NCBI RefSeq assembly: GCF_010119935.1
Contig: NZ_CP048209.1
Span: 1,731,501-1,795,500, forward strand
Source of the DNA: Paenibacillus lycopersici
GTDB lineage: Bacteria > Bacillota > Bacilli > Paenibacillales > Paenibacillaceae
Length of the DNA: 64,000 nt
Direction: 5' to 3'
In this document: piece by piece, positions 8,784 to 17,143 of the stretch
Position numbering within the stretch: the stretch's first letter is position 1
Layout: each line of letters starts with the position of its first letter
The notes under the pieces: model-generated
The model's input: only the letters and a program-made list of their open reading frames with translations
What the model was told of the DNA's origin: nothing
The model's database searches: none
Position numbers and translations under genes: made by a program

Positions 8784-10058
8784 ATGAAGCCGTTAACAGC
8801 TGTTTTAATCGGAGCCGGCGCGCGCGGCGCGGGAAGCTACGCGCCATACGCGCTCCATTATCCGCATGAGCTCAAATTCGTCGCAGTAGCGGAAGCCGAT
8901 CCCGGTAGGCGGTCTACATTCGCCGATGACCATAGCATTCCAGCCGAGCGTGCTTACGAATCATGGGAGATGCTGCTCGCTGAAGGAAAACTGGCGGATA
9001 TTGCCGTCATCTGTACGCAGGATCAGATGCATTTCCGGCCGACCATCCAAGCGCTGAACAAGAAGTATCATGTTCTTCTGGAGAAACCCATGTCTCCCCA
9101 TCCGCAAGAATGTCTGGAGATGGAGAGAGCCGCCCAAGAGAATGACAGACTTCTGACCATCTGTCATGTACTGCGCTACACGCCGTTTTGGAGTACGATC
9201 AAGGAGAAGATACAAGCGGGGGATATCGGGGACATCGTCTCCATTCAGCTGAACGAGAATGTTGGTTATTGGCATATCGCTCATAGCTTCGTCCGAGGCA
9301 ATTGGAACAATTCCGAGCAATCGAGCCCGATGATTCTCGCAAAATCCTGTCATGATATGGATGTTTTATCTTGGCTGATGGATCAGCCGTGCACGAGGGT
9401 CAGCTCGTTTGGTTCCCTGATGCATTTCCACGAGGGCAATGCGCCGGAAGGGGCTGCAGAACGGTGCCTTGACTGCCGCGTGCAATCGACCTGCCCTTAT
9501 GCTGCGCAGCGCTTTTATTTGAGCGAACAGTTCAAGCCCTGGGCTAGGCATTTCGCGCCGGATCTATCCTATGACAAGATCGTGCAGGGATTGAGAGACA
9601 CGAACTACGGTCGTTGCGTCTATAAGAGCGACAACAATGTCGTGGATCATCAAGTCGTCAACATGGAATTCGCGAATGGAGCGACGGCGATCTTCAGCAT
9701 GTGCGGCTTTACCTTCGAGCAAGAACGGCGAATTCAAATTATGGGGACAAGAGGGGAGCTTCGCGGAGAAGGGAATGTCATTACGGCGTTCGACTTTCTT
9801 ACGCATAGGAAGACCGAAATCACCATTGCCGAACAGGCCAGCGGTCACGGCGGGGGCGATGCAGGCATCGTCGGCAGCTTCCTGGATGAAGCGAGGAACT
9901 ATGGCGGTCAGGAGAGCTTGACATCGGCATCCGCTTCGGTCCGCAGCCACTTGATGGCATTTGCCGCCGAGGAATCGCGCCTGAATGGCGGGAAGGCCAT
10001 CGTTCTGGATGAGTACGCCGCAAGTCTTCGTCCCGTAGATGTCCGAAAGGGATGTTAG
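8784..10058 (+). CDS. Gfo/Idh/MocA-family oxidoreductase
   Basis: A 424-residue cytoplasmic NAD(P)-dependent dehydrogenase. The Rossmann motif GAGARG is at residues 10-15, the family EKP motif at 100-102, and a KSCHDMD active-site segment at 187-193. Unusually it carries a Cys cluster at residues 228, 231 and 237 (CLDCRVQSTCPY) and a further Cys near 278, suggesting a structural metal. A GAGGAG ribosome site lies 10 nt before the ATG. The shared operator with the importer suggests oxidation or epimerisation of the imported sugar. The substrate cannot be named from sequence. Confidence 0.87.
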   Translation: MKPLTAVLIGAGARGAGSYAPYALHYPHELKFVAVAEADPGRRSTFADDHSIPAERAYESWEMLLAEGKLADIAVICTQDQMHFRPTIQALNKKYHVLLEKPMSPHPQECLEMERAAQENDRLLTICHVLRYTPFWSTIKEKIQAGDIGDIVSIQLNENVGYWHIAHSFVRGNWNNSEQSSPMILAKSCHDMDVLSWLMDQPCTRVSSFGSLMHFHEGNAPEGAAERCLDCRVQSTCPYAAQRFYLSEQFKPWARHFAPDLSYDKIVQGLRDTNYGRCVYKSDNNVVDHQVVNMEFANGATAIFSMCGFTFEQERRIQIMGTRGELRGEGNVITAFDFLTHRKTEITIAEQASGHGGGDAGIVGSFLDEARNYGGQESLTSASASVRSHLMAFAAEESRLNGGKAIVLDEYAASLRPVDVRKGC

Positions 10059-10064
10059 ACATAC

Positions 10065-10104
10065 AACGACTAATGGCACTTATTAACGATTAATGGCACT
10101 TATT
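10065..10104. repeat. Tandem 20-bp duplication
   Basis: AACGACTAATGGCACTTATT is followed immediately by AACGATTAATGGCACTTATT, one mismatch. It begins six bases after the Gfo/Idh stop codon. No function is evident. Confidence 0.8.
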
Positions 10105-10121
10105 ATAGAAGTCCCATCAAC

Positions 10122-10163
10122 GAACTTTATTTTCCTTCCTATTGATGAGGGGAAATAAAGTTC
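10122..10163 (+). terminator. Hairpin after the Gfo/Idh gene
   Basis: GAACTTTATTTTCC pairs with GGAAATAAAGTTC with one bulge, around a 13-nt loop, followed by a pyrimidine-rich TTTCCTT. It is a plausible terminator. Confidence 0.55.
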
Positions 10164-10249
10164 TTTCCTTGATAGGTATGTATTCTTGCCGGCATTATGT
10201 TAATGTTATTCATAGGTAGCTACTATTGTTGCAAGGGAGTTAGGTTCGT

Positions 10250-11374
10250 ATGCCGCAAGGCAAGTGGTTTCGCATAGGCTATGGCATCATCGTCGTCTTA
10301 TTGATTGCCTACTTGGCTTCCAAGGTTGACTATTTGTACGATCCGATCGTCAAGGTGCTGGCGGCGTTGTTCTTACCGCTCTTGATATCGGGCGTCTTTT
10401 ATTATCTGTTTCGTCCGTTCGTCAGGCTGTTATCGTCCAAGCTGCCGATGTGGCTGGCCATACTTCTCGTCTACATCGGCGCTGTCGGCCTTTTATATTT
10501 GTTCTTCTGGATGATTTGGCCGCCGATCCAGGAACAGTCGATCAACCTCGTGAACAATTTTCCGCAAATCGTCAAATCCATTCAGTCATGGCTCGAAACC
10601 GTGCAGCAGCATGAGTGGTTTAGGCAAATCGAGCAGAAGAACACGCTCTCCACGGAAAATCTTACGAATAAGTTAACCGGCTCGATGGACGGGATTCTTA
10701 ATTCGGTCATTGGCAGCGTGAGCAGTCTGTTCAATCTTGTCATGAGCTTCGTCTTCCTGCTCAGTCTCGTACCGTTCATGATCTATTACCTGCTGAGCGA
10801 AGGGGATAAATTCCCGCACCTCGTCCTGCGAATGTTTCCGGAGCGCTACCATCGCGAGGTAAGCGGCGCGCTGAAGGAGATCGATGCGTCGATCGGGTCG
10901 TTCATCCTGAGCAAGGTATTGACGTCGCTGCTCATCGGCGGACTTACTTTCATTGGCTACCTGCTGATCGATTTGCCCTATCCGCTGCTGTTCGGGCTGA
11001 TTGCCGCGATCACGAACTTCATTCCGTATATCGGGCCGCTGATCGCCTTCGTTCCTACGGCTATCGTGGCGCTTACCGTCTCTCCGATGACCGTGCTTCT
11101 CGTCGGCGTCGTGCTCATCGTCTCGAACCAGATCGAATCGAATGTGATCGGTCCGCGCATCATCGGCAAGCAGATGCATGTTCATCCGCTGACCGTCATG
11201 CTGCTCGTCATCGGCGCGAGCGCGATAATCGGCCCTTTCGGCATGATCTTCGTCGTTCCCGTCTACGCGATCATCAAGATTATCGCGATCCGTACCTACA
11301 AGTTCCGCAAGCTGAACCATATCCCGCCGAAGGATCCGCTGCATTTCACGTCGGACGAGCATAGGGAAAGCTAA
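10250..11374 (+). CDS. AI-2E-family transporter (PerM/YueF type)
   Basis: A 374-residue polytopic membrane protein. It opens with two hydrophobic hairpins, has a soluble amphipathic insertion (about residues 85-150), and ends with the conserved C-terminal membrane block containing LIAAITNFIPYIGPLIAFVP and SNQIESNVIGPRIIGKQMHVHPL, hallmark motifs of the AI-2E/UPF0118 family. Family members export autoinducer-2 or act as sodium-proton antiporters, so the substrate is open. AAGGGAG precedes the ATG by 10 nt. It appears to be a single-gene unit with no link to its neighbours. Confidence 0.9.
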   Translation: MPQGKWFRIGYGIIVVLLIAYLASKVDYLYDPIVKVLAALFLPLLISGVFYYLFRPFVRLLSSKLPMWLAILLVYIGAVGLLYLFFWMIWPPIQEQSINLVNNFPQIVKSIQSWLETVQQHEWFRQIEQKNTLSTENLTNKLTGSMDGILNSVIGSVSSLFNLVMSFVFLLSLVPFMIYYLLSEGDKFPHLVLRMFPERYHREVSGALKEIDASIGSFILSKVLTSLLIGGLTFIGYLLIDLPYPLLFGLIAAITNFIPYIGPLIAFVPTAIVALTVSPMTVLLVGVVLIVSNQIESNVIGPRIIGKQMHVHPLTVMLLVIGASAIIGPFGMIFVVPVYAIIKIIAIRTYKFRKLNHIPPKDPLHFTSDEHRES

Positions 11375-11462
11375 ACGCGGACCGGACGGGCAATGAAGCA
11401 CGCCAAAGCCAAAGCATGCCATTGTACTTAAGCTGACAGCAATTCGACAAAGGATGCGGATC

Positions 11463-11902
11463 ATGCCATTTAATTCGTTTGATGATTATCCAATGAGCTG
11501 GAAGCCGACGATGGATAAAACCCGGAAACCGATTTATAAAGCGCTCGCGCGGCAATTGCAGCAGGATATTCTAACCGGCGTGCTATTGCCCGGAACGAAG
11601 CTCCCCTCGCAGCGGGAGCTGGCCGACTTCCTGGACTTGAACTTGAGCACCGTATCCAAAGCGTTCAAGATGTGGATACGAAGCCGAAGCATCTGATCGA
11701 GATGGGGGCGACGCTGCCGGACAAGGATTCGTACGAGCCGCTGCTTCTGCAGCTGCGAAGCATGCTCCGGGAACCGGACTATCGGCAATGGTTCGGCTAT
11801 GGCCGTTCGGGCGCCTGGCAGAAGGACGCCGCGATTAAATTTATCCGCAGGAGCGGCCTCGCAACGACGGCCGATCGCATTGTCATGGCGAATGGCGGCC
11901 AA
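11463..11902 (+). pseudogene. Remnant of a MocR/GntR-aminotransferase regulator
   Basis: The first about 77 codons encode an intact GntR winged-helix start (TRKPIYKALARQLQQDILTG, then ADFLDLNLSTVSKAFKM). The rest of the DNA-binding domain and linker is missing. The text resumes in another frame at about 11672 with DTKPKHLIEMGATLPDKDSY and GYGRSGAWQKDAAIKFIRR, the start of a class-I aminotransferase fold as in MocR proteins. It then stops at VMANGGQ, where the catalytic lysine domain should follow. An internal deletion with frameshift plus loss of about 250 C-terminal residues makes it non-functional. The break point abuts the 3' end of the convergent AraC gene. Confidence 0.8.
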
Positions 11903-11908
11903 CCTTGG

Positions 11909-12775
11909 TTACTCGTAATAGATGGCGTCATACGGAAATTCCAGCTTCTTCTCGCGATACGCCGTTGGCGTTAGGCCCATGTACGCATGGAAGACCTTCC
12001 CGAAATAGCTGGGGCTCTCGAACCCGCAGCGTTTGCCGACTTCCTGGATCGGAAGATTCGTCGTTCTGAGCATGGCGATGGCAGCTTCGATCCTTCGATC
12101 CCGAAGATAAGAAAGCGGGGACGTGTGCTCGGCTTTCTGGAACAACCGGCACAGGTAGTATTTGTTGATCCGGAGCTGCTCGGCCAGCATGTCTAACGTG
12201 ATCGGCGAAGCATAGCGCTCCTTCATCAGCTGCTTCGCCTGATGCAGGACGGAGTTCGACTTGGAATTGAGCTCTCGTCCTGACTCTCTGCTTGATTGGA
12301 GCAGAGTGAGCATCCACTCATACGCAGAGACGGACAGACGGTACTTATCCGTCATCTTCGCCCCGGCAATCTGGCGGAAGATCGTCCACAGGTTCGCGAT
12401 GACGGGGGAGCTCGCTTCCATGCGGAAGACCGGGCCCCCTTGTTCCATCGCCAGCCCCCAGATCCGGTTCGCTTCGTCTCCCCTCATATTCAGCCACAGA
12501 ATCTCCCACGGCTCTCCGTTATCCAAGTAATAATAGCAGTGCCGGCTCGGAATCCGCACGAGAAATCCCGTACCCTTGGGCAGCGAGAAGCGCTGGTTCT
12601 CAAACTCCAGATGGCCTTGTCCGCGAAGGGTATATTGGAAAATCACATGTCCGACATCCGGTCGGTTATCGCCGGCGAATCGGTATTCGGAGCTCGTGAT
12701 CGTTTGCCATCCGATGGAGTCGATCGTCAAGATCGAATGATCGTTAGTGCGAAATCCGTAGACGCCAGGCTCCAT
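11909..12775 (-). CDS. AraC-family transcriptional regulator
   Basis: 288 residues. The N-terminal cupin-like sugar-sensing half (VIFQYTLRGQGHLEFENQRF, PSRHCYYYLDNGEPWEILW) is followed by the AraC double helix-turn-helix in the last 100 residues (ITLDMLAEQLRINKYYLCRL; VGKRCGFESPSYFGKVFHAY). It is transcribed divergently from the GH31 gene and is presumably its activator. The 130-bp shared intergenic region contains a perfect 16-bp palindrome at 12826. The 3' end lies 6 bp from the MocR remnant. Confidence 0.9.
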   Translation of the reverse strand: MEPGVYGFRTNDHSILTIDSIGWQTITSSEYRFAGDNRPDVGHVIFQYTLRGQGHLEFENQRFSLPKGTGFLVRIPSRHCYYYLDNGEPWEILWLNMRGDEANRIWGLAMEQGGPVFRMEASSPVIANLWTIFRQIAGAKMTDKYRLSVSAYEWMLTLLQSSRESGRELNSKSNSVLHQAKQLMKERYASPITLDMLAEQLRINKYYLCRLFQKAEHTSPLSYLRDRRIEAAIAMLRTTNLPIQEVGKRCGFESPSYFGKVFHAYMGLTPTAYREKKLEFPYDAIYYE

Positions 12776-12825
12776 GCTGCGTTCACTCCCATACAGACAA
12801 AGTCAATTCCGTTATAGTTTAACGC

Positions 12826-12841
12826 ACAATCTTAAGATTGT
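12826..12841. promoter_or_regulatory. Perfect 16-bp palindrome between the AraC and GH31 genes
   Basis: ACAATCTTAAGATTGT is fully self-complementary and lies 50 bp from the AraC start and 66 bp from the GH31 start. It could be a regulator site. AraC proteins normally use direct repeats, so a different protein or a chance palindrome is possible. Confidence 0.4.
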
Positions 12842-12907
12842 CCTCCCGAGCGGCGAATTGTAAGATCAGAACAGGAAGAGCGTTACATGCTCAATAGGAG
12901 GCTCGCT

Positions 12908-14437
12908 ATGGATAACGATACGATTCGAATTCCGTTATTGGACAAGGAGTACTGGTGGGGAGGGGCTGTCTGCGACGGCGTACGGATGCCATTCGGCGAT
13001 AAGCCCTATCAAAGGGAGCTGTTCGGAGATGCCGGCTATAATCAGGCGAGCCCTGTTCTGCTCTCCAATAAAGGCCGGTATGTCTGGTCGGAAGAGCCTT
13101 ATCGCTTCTCGTTCGACGGCGAAGAGCTGATCGTCGCAGGGCGGAAGGGATCGGTCAAGATCGAGCAGGGCGGGAATCATCTACGCGAGGCTTTCCTTCA
13201 TGCCTCGAGCGCGTATTTCCCGTCCTCGGGCACCCAGCCCGATGCGATGTTCTTTAACGTTCCCCAATACAACTCCTGGATGGAGATGAGCTACCATCCG
13301 ACGCAGGAGAAGGTGCTGGAATATGCCGAAGCGATCCTTGCGCACGGCTTCCCGCCGGGTATTCTGATGATCGATGATAATTGGCATGAGGACTACGGAA
13401 CGCTGAATTTTCATGCGGGGCGGTTCCAGGATCCCAAGGCGATGGTCGATCGGCTGCATGAGCTCGGGTTCCGCGTAATGCTGTGGGCGAGTCCGTTCAT
13501 TAGTCCCGATGGGGAAGTGTTCCGATTGTTGGATCAGCAAGGGCTTCTATTGAGGGAAAGGAACGGGGAACCCGTTATCCGCAAATGGTGGAACGGCTAC
13601 AGCGGTATTCTGGACGGAACGAACGCAGAGGCGCTCGGTTGGTTTACTCGCGAGCTGGACCGGCTGATGGAGATGTACGGAATCGACGGATTTAAGCTGG
13701 ATGCCGGAGATCCGCAGTACTACAGCCCTTCCGACGTAAGCGCCCGTCCAGCGACGCCGAACGAACAGTGCGAAGCTTGGGCAAGGCTTGGCCTGCGGTA
13801 TGCCTTTAACGAATACCGGGCTTGCTGGAAGCTTGCCGGCCAGCCGCTCGTTCAGCGGTTGTCCGATAAGAATCACAGCTGGGACGAGGACGGGCTGGGC
13901 AGCTTGATTCCGAACGGCTTGGCGCAAGGGCTGATCGGCTATGCCTTCAATTGTCCGGACATGGTCGGCGGGGGACAGTACGGGGATTTAATTCGTCCGG
14001 ATTATGTGGTGGATCAGGAGCTGTTCGTTCGGTACGCGCAGTGCTCGGCCCTGTTCCCGATGATCCAATTCTCCACGGCTCCCTGGAGAGTGCTGGACGA
14101 GGAGCGCTTGCAGTATTGCCTGGAAGCAGCGAAGCTGCACGGCCGCATGGGCGCTGTAATCGAAGAGCTGGCGAAGCAAGCGGCCATGTCCGGGGAACCG
14201 ATCATGAGGCATATGGCATACGTGTTTCCGGAAGCGGGCTATGAGCGCGTAACGGACCAATTCATGTTGGGCAGCGACATTCTGGTGGCTCCGGTATTGC
14301 AGCAAGGCGCGGTTACGCGAACCATTCTGTTCCCTGACGGCAATTGGCTTGGCGATGACGGAAGCCGTGTCACCGGACCGTGCGAGGCTGAAGTCGAGGC
14401 TCCGTTATCCCGGTTGCCCTGGTATCGCCGTCAATGA
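12908..14437 (+). CDS. Glycoside hydrolase family 31 enzyme
   Basis: A 509-residue cytoplasmic alpha-glycosidase-like enzyme. An N-terminal beta domain is followed by the GH31 barrel: the strand YAEAILAHGFPPGILMIDDNW, the nucleophile motif FKLDAGD with Asp265 as predicted nucleophile, a later acid/base region (SDKNHSWDEDG), and the end-of-barrel block YRMAYVFPEAGYE-like followed by QFMLGSDILVAPVL. It is shorter than the 650-800 residues of classical GH31 enzymes because the distal C-terminal beta domain is minimal. The ATG at 12908 is chosen for its AGGAGG site; one at 12887 is in frame. Specificity (alpha-glucosidase, alpha-xylosidase or other) is not decidable here. Confidence 0.88.
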   Translation: MDNDTIRIPLLDKEYWWGGAVCDGVRMPFGDKPYQRELFGDAGYNQASPVLLSNKGRYVWSEEPYRFSFDGEELIVAGRKGSVKIEQGGNHLREAFLHASSAYFPSSGTQPDAMFFNVPQYNSWMEMSYHPTQEKVLEYAEAILAHGFPPGILMIDDNWHEDYGTLNFHAGRFQDPKAMVDRLHELGFRVMLWASPFISPDGEVFRLLDQQGLLLRERNGEPVIRKWWNGYSGILDGTNAEALGWFTRELDRLMEMYGIDGFKLDAGDPQYYSPSDVSARPATPNEQCEAWARLGLRYAFNEYRACWKLAGQPLVQRLSDKNHSWDEDGLGSLIPNGLAQGLIGYAFNCPDMVGGGQYGDLIRPDYVVDQELFVRYAQCSALFPMIQFSTAPWRVLDEERLQYCLEAAKLHGRMGAVIEELAKQAAMSGEPIMRHMAYVFPEAGYERVTDQFMLGSDILVAPVLQQGAVTRTILFPDGNWLGDDGSRVTGPCEAEVEAPLSRLPWYRRQ

Positions 14438-14447
14438 GGAAGCTCGG

Positions 14448-14480
14448 GCCCGAGCCGGGGGAATGTCCCTTAGCTCGGGC
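14448..14480. terminator. Hairpin between convergent genes
   Basis: GCCCGAGC at 14448-14455 pairs with GCTCGGGC at 14473-14480. It lies between the GH31 stop and the convergent membrane-protein gene and may serve both. Confidence 0.5.
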
Positions 14481-14494
14481 CTTATCAATGCGGT

Positions 14495-15178
14495 TCAGGA
14501 CGGCACGGTCGACGGAGCTTTAGGAACTCGGGTCCGTTCAACTTTGGCGATGACCGCCGCGAACCCGATATAATAGACGAGATTAAAGACGGCCACGACG
14601 TTCTCGTTCGGAGGAAAGGGCCCCCAGATGGAATTGGCATTGAACAGTAATAGCGCGAGGAAGACGAGCAGCATGCCGTAGCGGCCGTTAAAGCCGCTGC
14701 CGACGGGGCGGGTGGACGCCATGTAGAGCAGCAGCCCGAGCAGCAAGAGCGCGGACTCGATGCCGAAGCTCCACGGGATGCTCCGATAGACGCCGAAGCC
14801 GACTTTGAAACGATTGCCCAGCAGCGGCAGGTCGCGGTCGTGAACGATTACGTCGAGCACCCAATGCGACAGGACGGCCGACGCAAGGATGAGGCTGGAT
14901 TTGACGCTGCGGCGCGGCCCGGCTGCGAAGCGATAGACGCAGTAAGCCGCGACCGACCAGAGCATTGCAGCCAGCAATCCGTGCGAATAGGGCATATAAG
15001 TCAGGTGTATCGGGCTGGCGGGCAGCGGCTGCCTCGTGTCCGCCTTCTCGATGCCAAGCAAGACGAGCGGGCTCCACACGATGTCGAGCCATTGCACCGC
15101 CAAGAACAAATGCCATAGCTTGAGGGTCGGATCTACCCTCTTGGCCCAATAACCGACCGCATAATGACCGCCTAGCAT
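14495..15178 (-). CDS. Integral membrane protein with conserved His/Asp motifs, function unknown
   Basis: 227 residues with about six hydrophobic segments. HYAVGYWAKR near the start, a second histidine segment (YMPYSHGLLAAMLW) and SHWVLDVIVHDRDLP resemble the YdjM-type membrane-bound metal-dependent hydrolase family, whose biochemical role is unknown. It is divergent from the NarL-type sensor gene. I do not recognise a specific function. Confidence 0.65.
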   Translation of the reverse strand: MLGGHYAVGYWAKRVDPTLKLWHLFLAVQWLDIVWSPLVLLGIEKADTRQPLPASPIHLTYMPYSHGLLAAMLWSVAAYCVYRFAAGPRRSVKSSLILASAVLSHWVLDVIVHDRDLPLLGNRFKVGFGVYRSIPWSFGIESALLLLGLLLYMASTRPVGSGFNGRYGMLLVFLALLLFNANSIWGPFPPNENVVAVFNLVYYIGFAAVIAKVERTRVPKAPSTVPS

Positions 15179-15225
15179 AAGAACGCCTCCCGGGAAACTT
15201 TTTCGATATGGATTTCTCTTCTACT

Positions 15226-15251
15226 GTGATACGGTAAGTGTGATACGGTAA
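15226..15251. repeat. Two 12-bp direct repeats spaced 14 bp apart
   Basis: GTGATACGGTAA occurs at 15226-15237 and 15240-15251, in the intergenic region upstream of the sensor-kinase gene. Such spacing can reflect a regulator site, perhaps for the adjacent NarL-type response regulator. Confidence 0.5.
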
Positions 15252-15317
15252 TCATATATCGCTTGGCAGTCATATGAATATTGACCGGGGTCATCCTTCC
15301 GTCATCTAGTAGGAGGC

Positions 15318-16454
15318 ATGTCGTTGCGCACGCTGTTTATTGTCATGAGGCTTGTTGGATATGGATGTATCGAGATTAGCGCGATCGGGCAATCGGTAGG
15401 TTGGGGCTGGCTGGAATGGGCCGTCAGCATCGGCATTGCGCTGTGGTGCGTAGGGGACCACTGGAAAAGGCCCGATGCCCGAATGAAGGTGATGCGTCTG
15501 GGCATCGCCGTCGAAACGGCGCTCGTGCTGGCGTGGGCGATCGTCATTCGGGATGGCGTCGTTCTGTTCGCGCTGCTGTCTCCGCTTGCCCGCTCCTGCA
15601 TTCATCTTCGCTGGCGGGATAGCGCCTTCGCGATGCTGATCGCCATGGCCGGCGTCGGCCTGTGTTATTGGGACTTGGAGACGGATCTGACGCTTCAGCT
15701 GATTGTGCTGCCCGCGGCCGGCGGATACGCTTTCGTCCTGGGCGTGCTGCTCAAGCAAAGGGAGCAGGCCCGCCGCATGGCGGCCATATCGGCGATTGAA
15801 AGAGAACGGCGCGCGCAGGGCGAGGAACGCATTCGGATCGCGAAGCAGCTTCACGACCGGACAGGGCAATATTGGTCGGCGATTGCGCGTGCATTGGATG
15901 TCGCCCTGCGCGTGGAGGGAGAGCGAAGAACGGAGTTCATCCGCAAAGCGCGGGAAGCGTCGATGGAAGGCTTGCAGGAAATGAGAGCCGCGGTAGGGCT
16001 GTGGAGCGGCGGACAGCAGTCGCCGGGAGACTGGATGCGGTTCATGGAACGGTCCGTTCGGCGATATGTCGAAATCGGCGGGATCGAGATCGCGCTGGAC
16101 TTGCCGCCGGAGCTCCCGTGGTACCGTTGGCGGGAGCCGGAAGAAGCAGCCGAGACCGTGGTCCGAATCGTCATCGAGTCGTTGACGAACGCGATCCGGC
16201 ACGGTCTCGCGGAAGCGATTCGGATTCGGCTCGAGGCGGGGCGGGAGGACTTGCTCATCCTCGTGCAGGATAACGGAGCGGGGTATTCCTTGGATGCGTC
16301 AACGGCCAGGCCTGCGGGGACGGGCATCGCATCAATGAAAGAACTGGCGCAAGCCTACGGCGGAAGCTTCGATATCGCCGGCCAGCCAGGGCGGGGAACG
16401 ACCGTTAGGGTCCGGCTCCCTTATCGCGCGGAATCGGAGGAGATGCCCGAATGA
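15318..16454 (+). CDS. NarL-type sensor histidine kinase
   Basis: 378 residues. Four or five N-terminal membrane segments (to about residue 140) act as sensor. They are followed by a HisKA_3 dimerisation helix with phospho-acceptor His179 (RIRIAKQLHDRTGQYW) and a HATPase domain (VRIVIESLTNAIRHG, VQDNGAGYS, GTGIASMKELAQAYGG). AGGAGG is only 2 nt before the ATG at 15318; a TTG at 15324 would have better spacing. The gene overlaps the next by 4 bp, so kinase and regulator are translationally coupled. The signal is unknown. Confidence 0.9.
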   Translation: MSLRTLFIVMRLVGYGCIEISAIGQSVGWGWLEWAVSIGIALWCVGDHWKRPDARMKVMRLGIAVETALVLAWAIVIRDGVVLFALLSPLARSCIHLRWRDSAFAMLIAMAGVGLCYWDLETDLTLQLIVLPAAGGYAFVLGVLLKQREQARRMAAISAIERERRAQGEERIRIAKQLHDRTGQYWSAIARALDVALRVEGERRTEFIRKAREASMEGLQEMRAAVGLWSGGQQSPGDWMRFMERSVRRYVEIGGIEIALDLPPELPWYRWREPEEAAETVVRIVIESLTNAIRHGLAEAIRIRLEAGREDLLILVQDNGAGYSLDASTARPAGTGIASMKELAQAYGGSFDIAGQPGRGTTVRVRLPYRAESEEMPE

Positions 16455-17104
16455 TTCGGATCGGAATCGCGGAGGACCAGACGTTAATTCGCGAGAGCTT
16501 GGCGATCGTGCTTGGCTTGGAGATAGACATCGAGGTGAGCTGGACGGCGGCGACGGGAGCCGAAGCGGTATCGCGCATGGCGTCTGAACCTGCCGATGTC
16601 GTCCTCATGGATCTGCGGATGCCCGGCCTGGACGGCGCGTCCGCCATGCGGCGTATCCGGTCGCAAACGCCGGAAGCGCGGTTTATCGTCTTGACGACGT
16701 TCCGGCATGACGAGTGGCTGATGGAAGCGATCGATGCCGGAGCCGCGGCATGCCTGCTCAAGGAGGTGCCGCCCGAGCTGCTCATCGAGGCCGTCCGCGG
16801 GGTCGTTCGCGGAGACTGGGATCCGGAGAGGTGGACTCCGGATTGGCGGAAATACGCTCCGGAGCTCCAATTCCGGATGCGGTTGTCCAGCCCGTCGATC
16901 GCCGGCGGGCCGGATGCCTTGAGCTCGCGGGAGCTGTCCATTCTCGGCAAGCTGTGCGCCGGAGCAACGAACAAGGAAATTTCCGCGGACCTTCATCTGA
17001 CGGAAGGGACGGTGAAGAATTACGTGTCCGCCCTGTATGCGAAGCTTGGCGTGCGGCACCGCGCCGAGGCGGTGAAGATAGCTCGGGAGCGGGCGTTGGT
17101 ATGA
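16451..17104 (+). CDS. NarL/FixJ-family response regulator
   Basis: 217 residues. The receiver domain has acidic residues E8 and D9 and phospho-acceptor Asp54 (VVLMDLRMPGLDG). The C-terminal LuxR-type helix-turn-helix (SRELSILGKLCAGATNKEIS, then LTEGTVKNYVSALYAKLGV) is complete. It pairs with the kinase whose stop overlaps its start. The following LspA-like gene begins 39 bp downstream and may be co-transcribed. Confidence 0.93.
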   Translation: MIRIGIAEDQTLIRESLAIVLGLEIDIEVSWTAATGAEAVSRMASEPADVVLMDLRMPGLDGASAMRRIRSQTPEARFIVLTTFRHDEWLMEAIDAGAAACLLKEVPPELLIEAVRGVVRGDWDPERWTPDWRKYAPELQFRMRLSSPSIAGGPDALSSRELSILGKLCAGATNKEISADLHLTEGTVKNYVSALYAKLGVRHRAEAVKIARERALV

Positions 17105-17143
17105 ATGCGCTAACGACATGAGTATAAAGAATACCGAAAGCAG

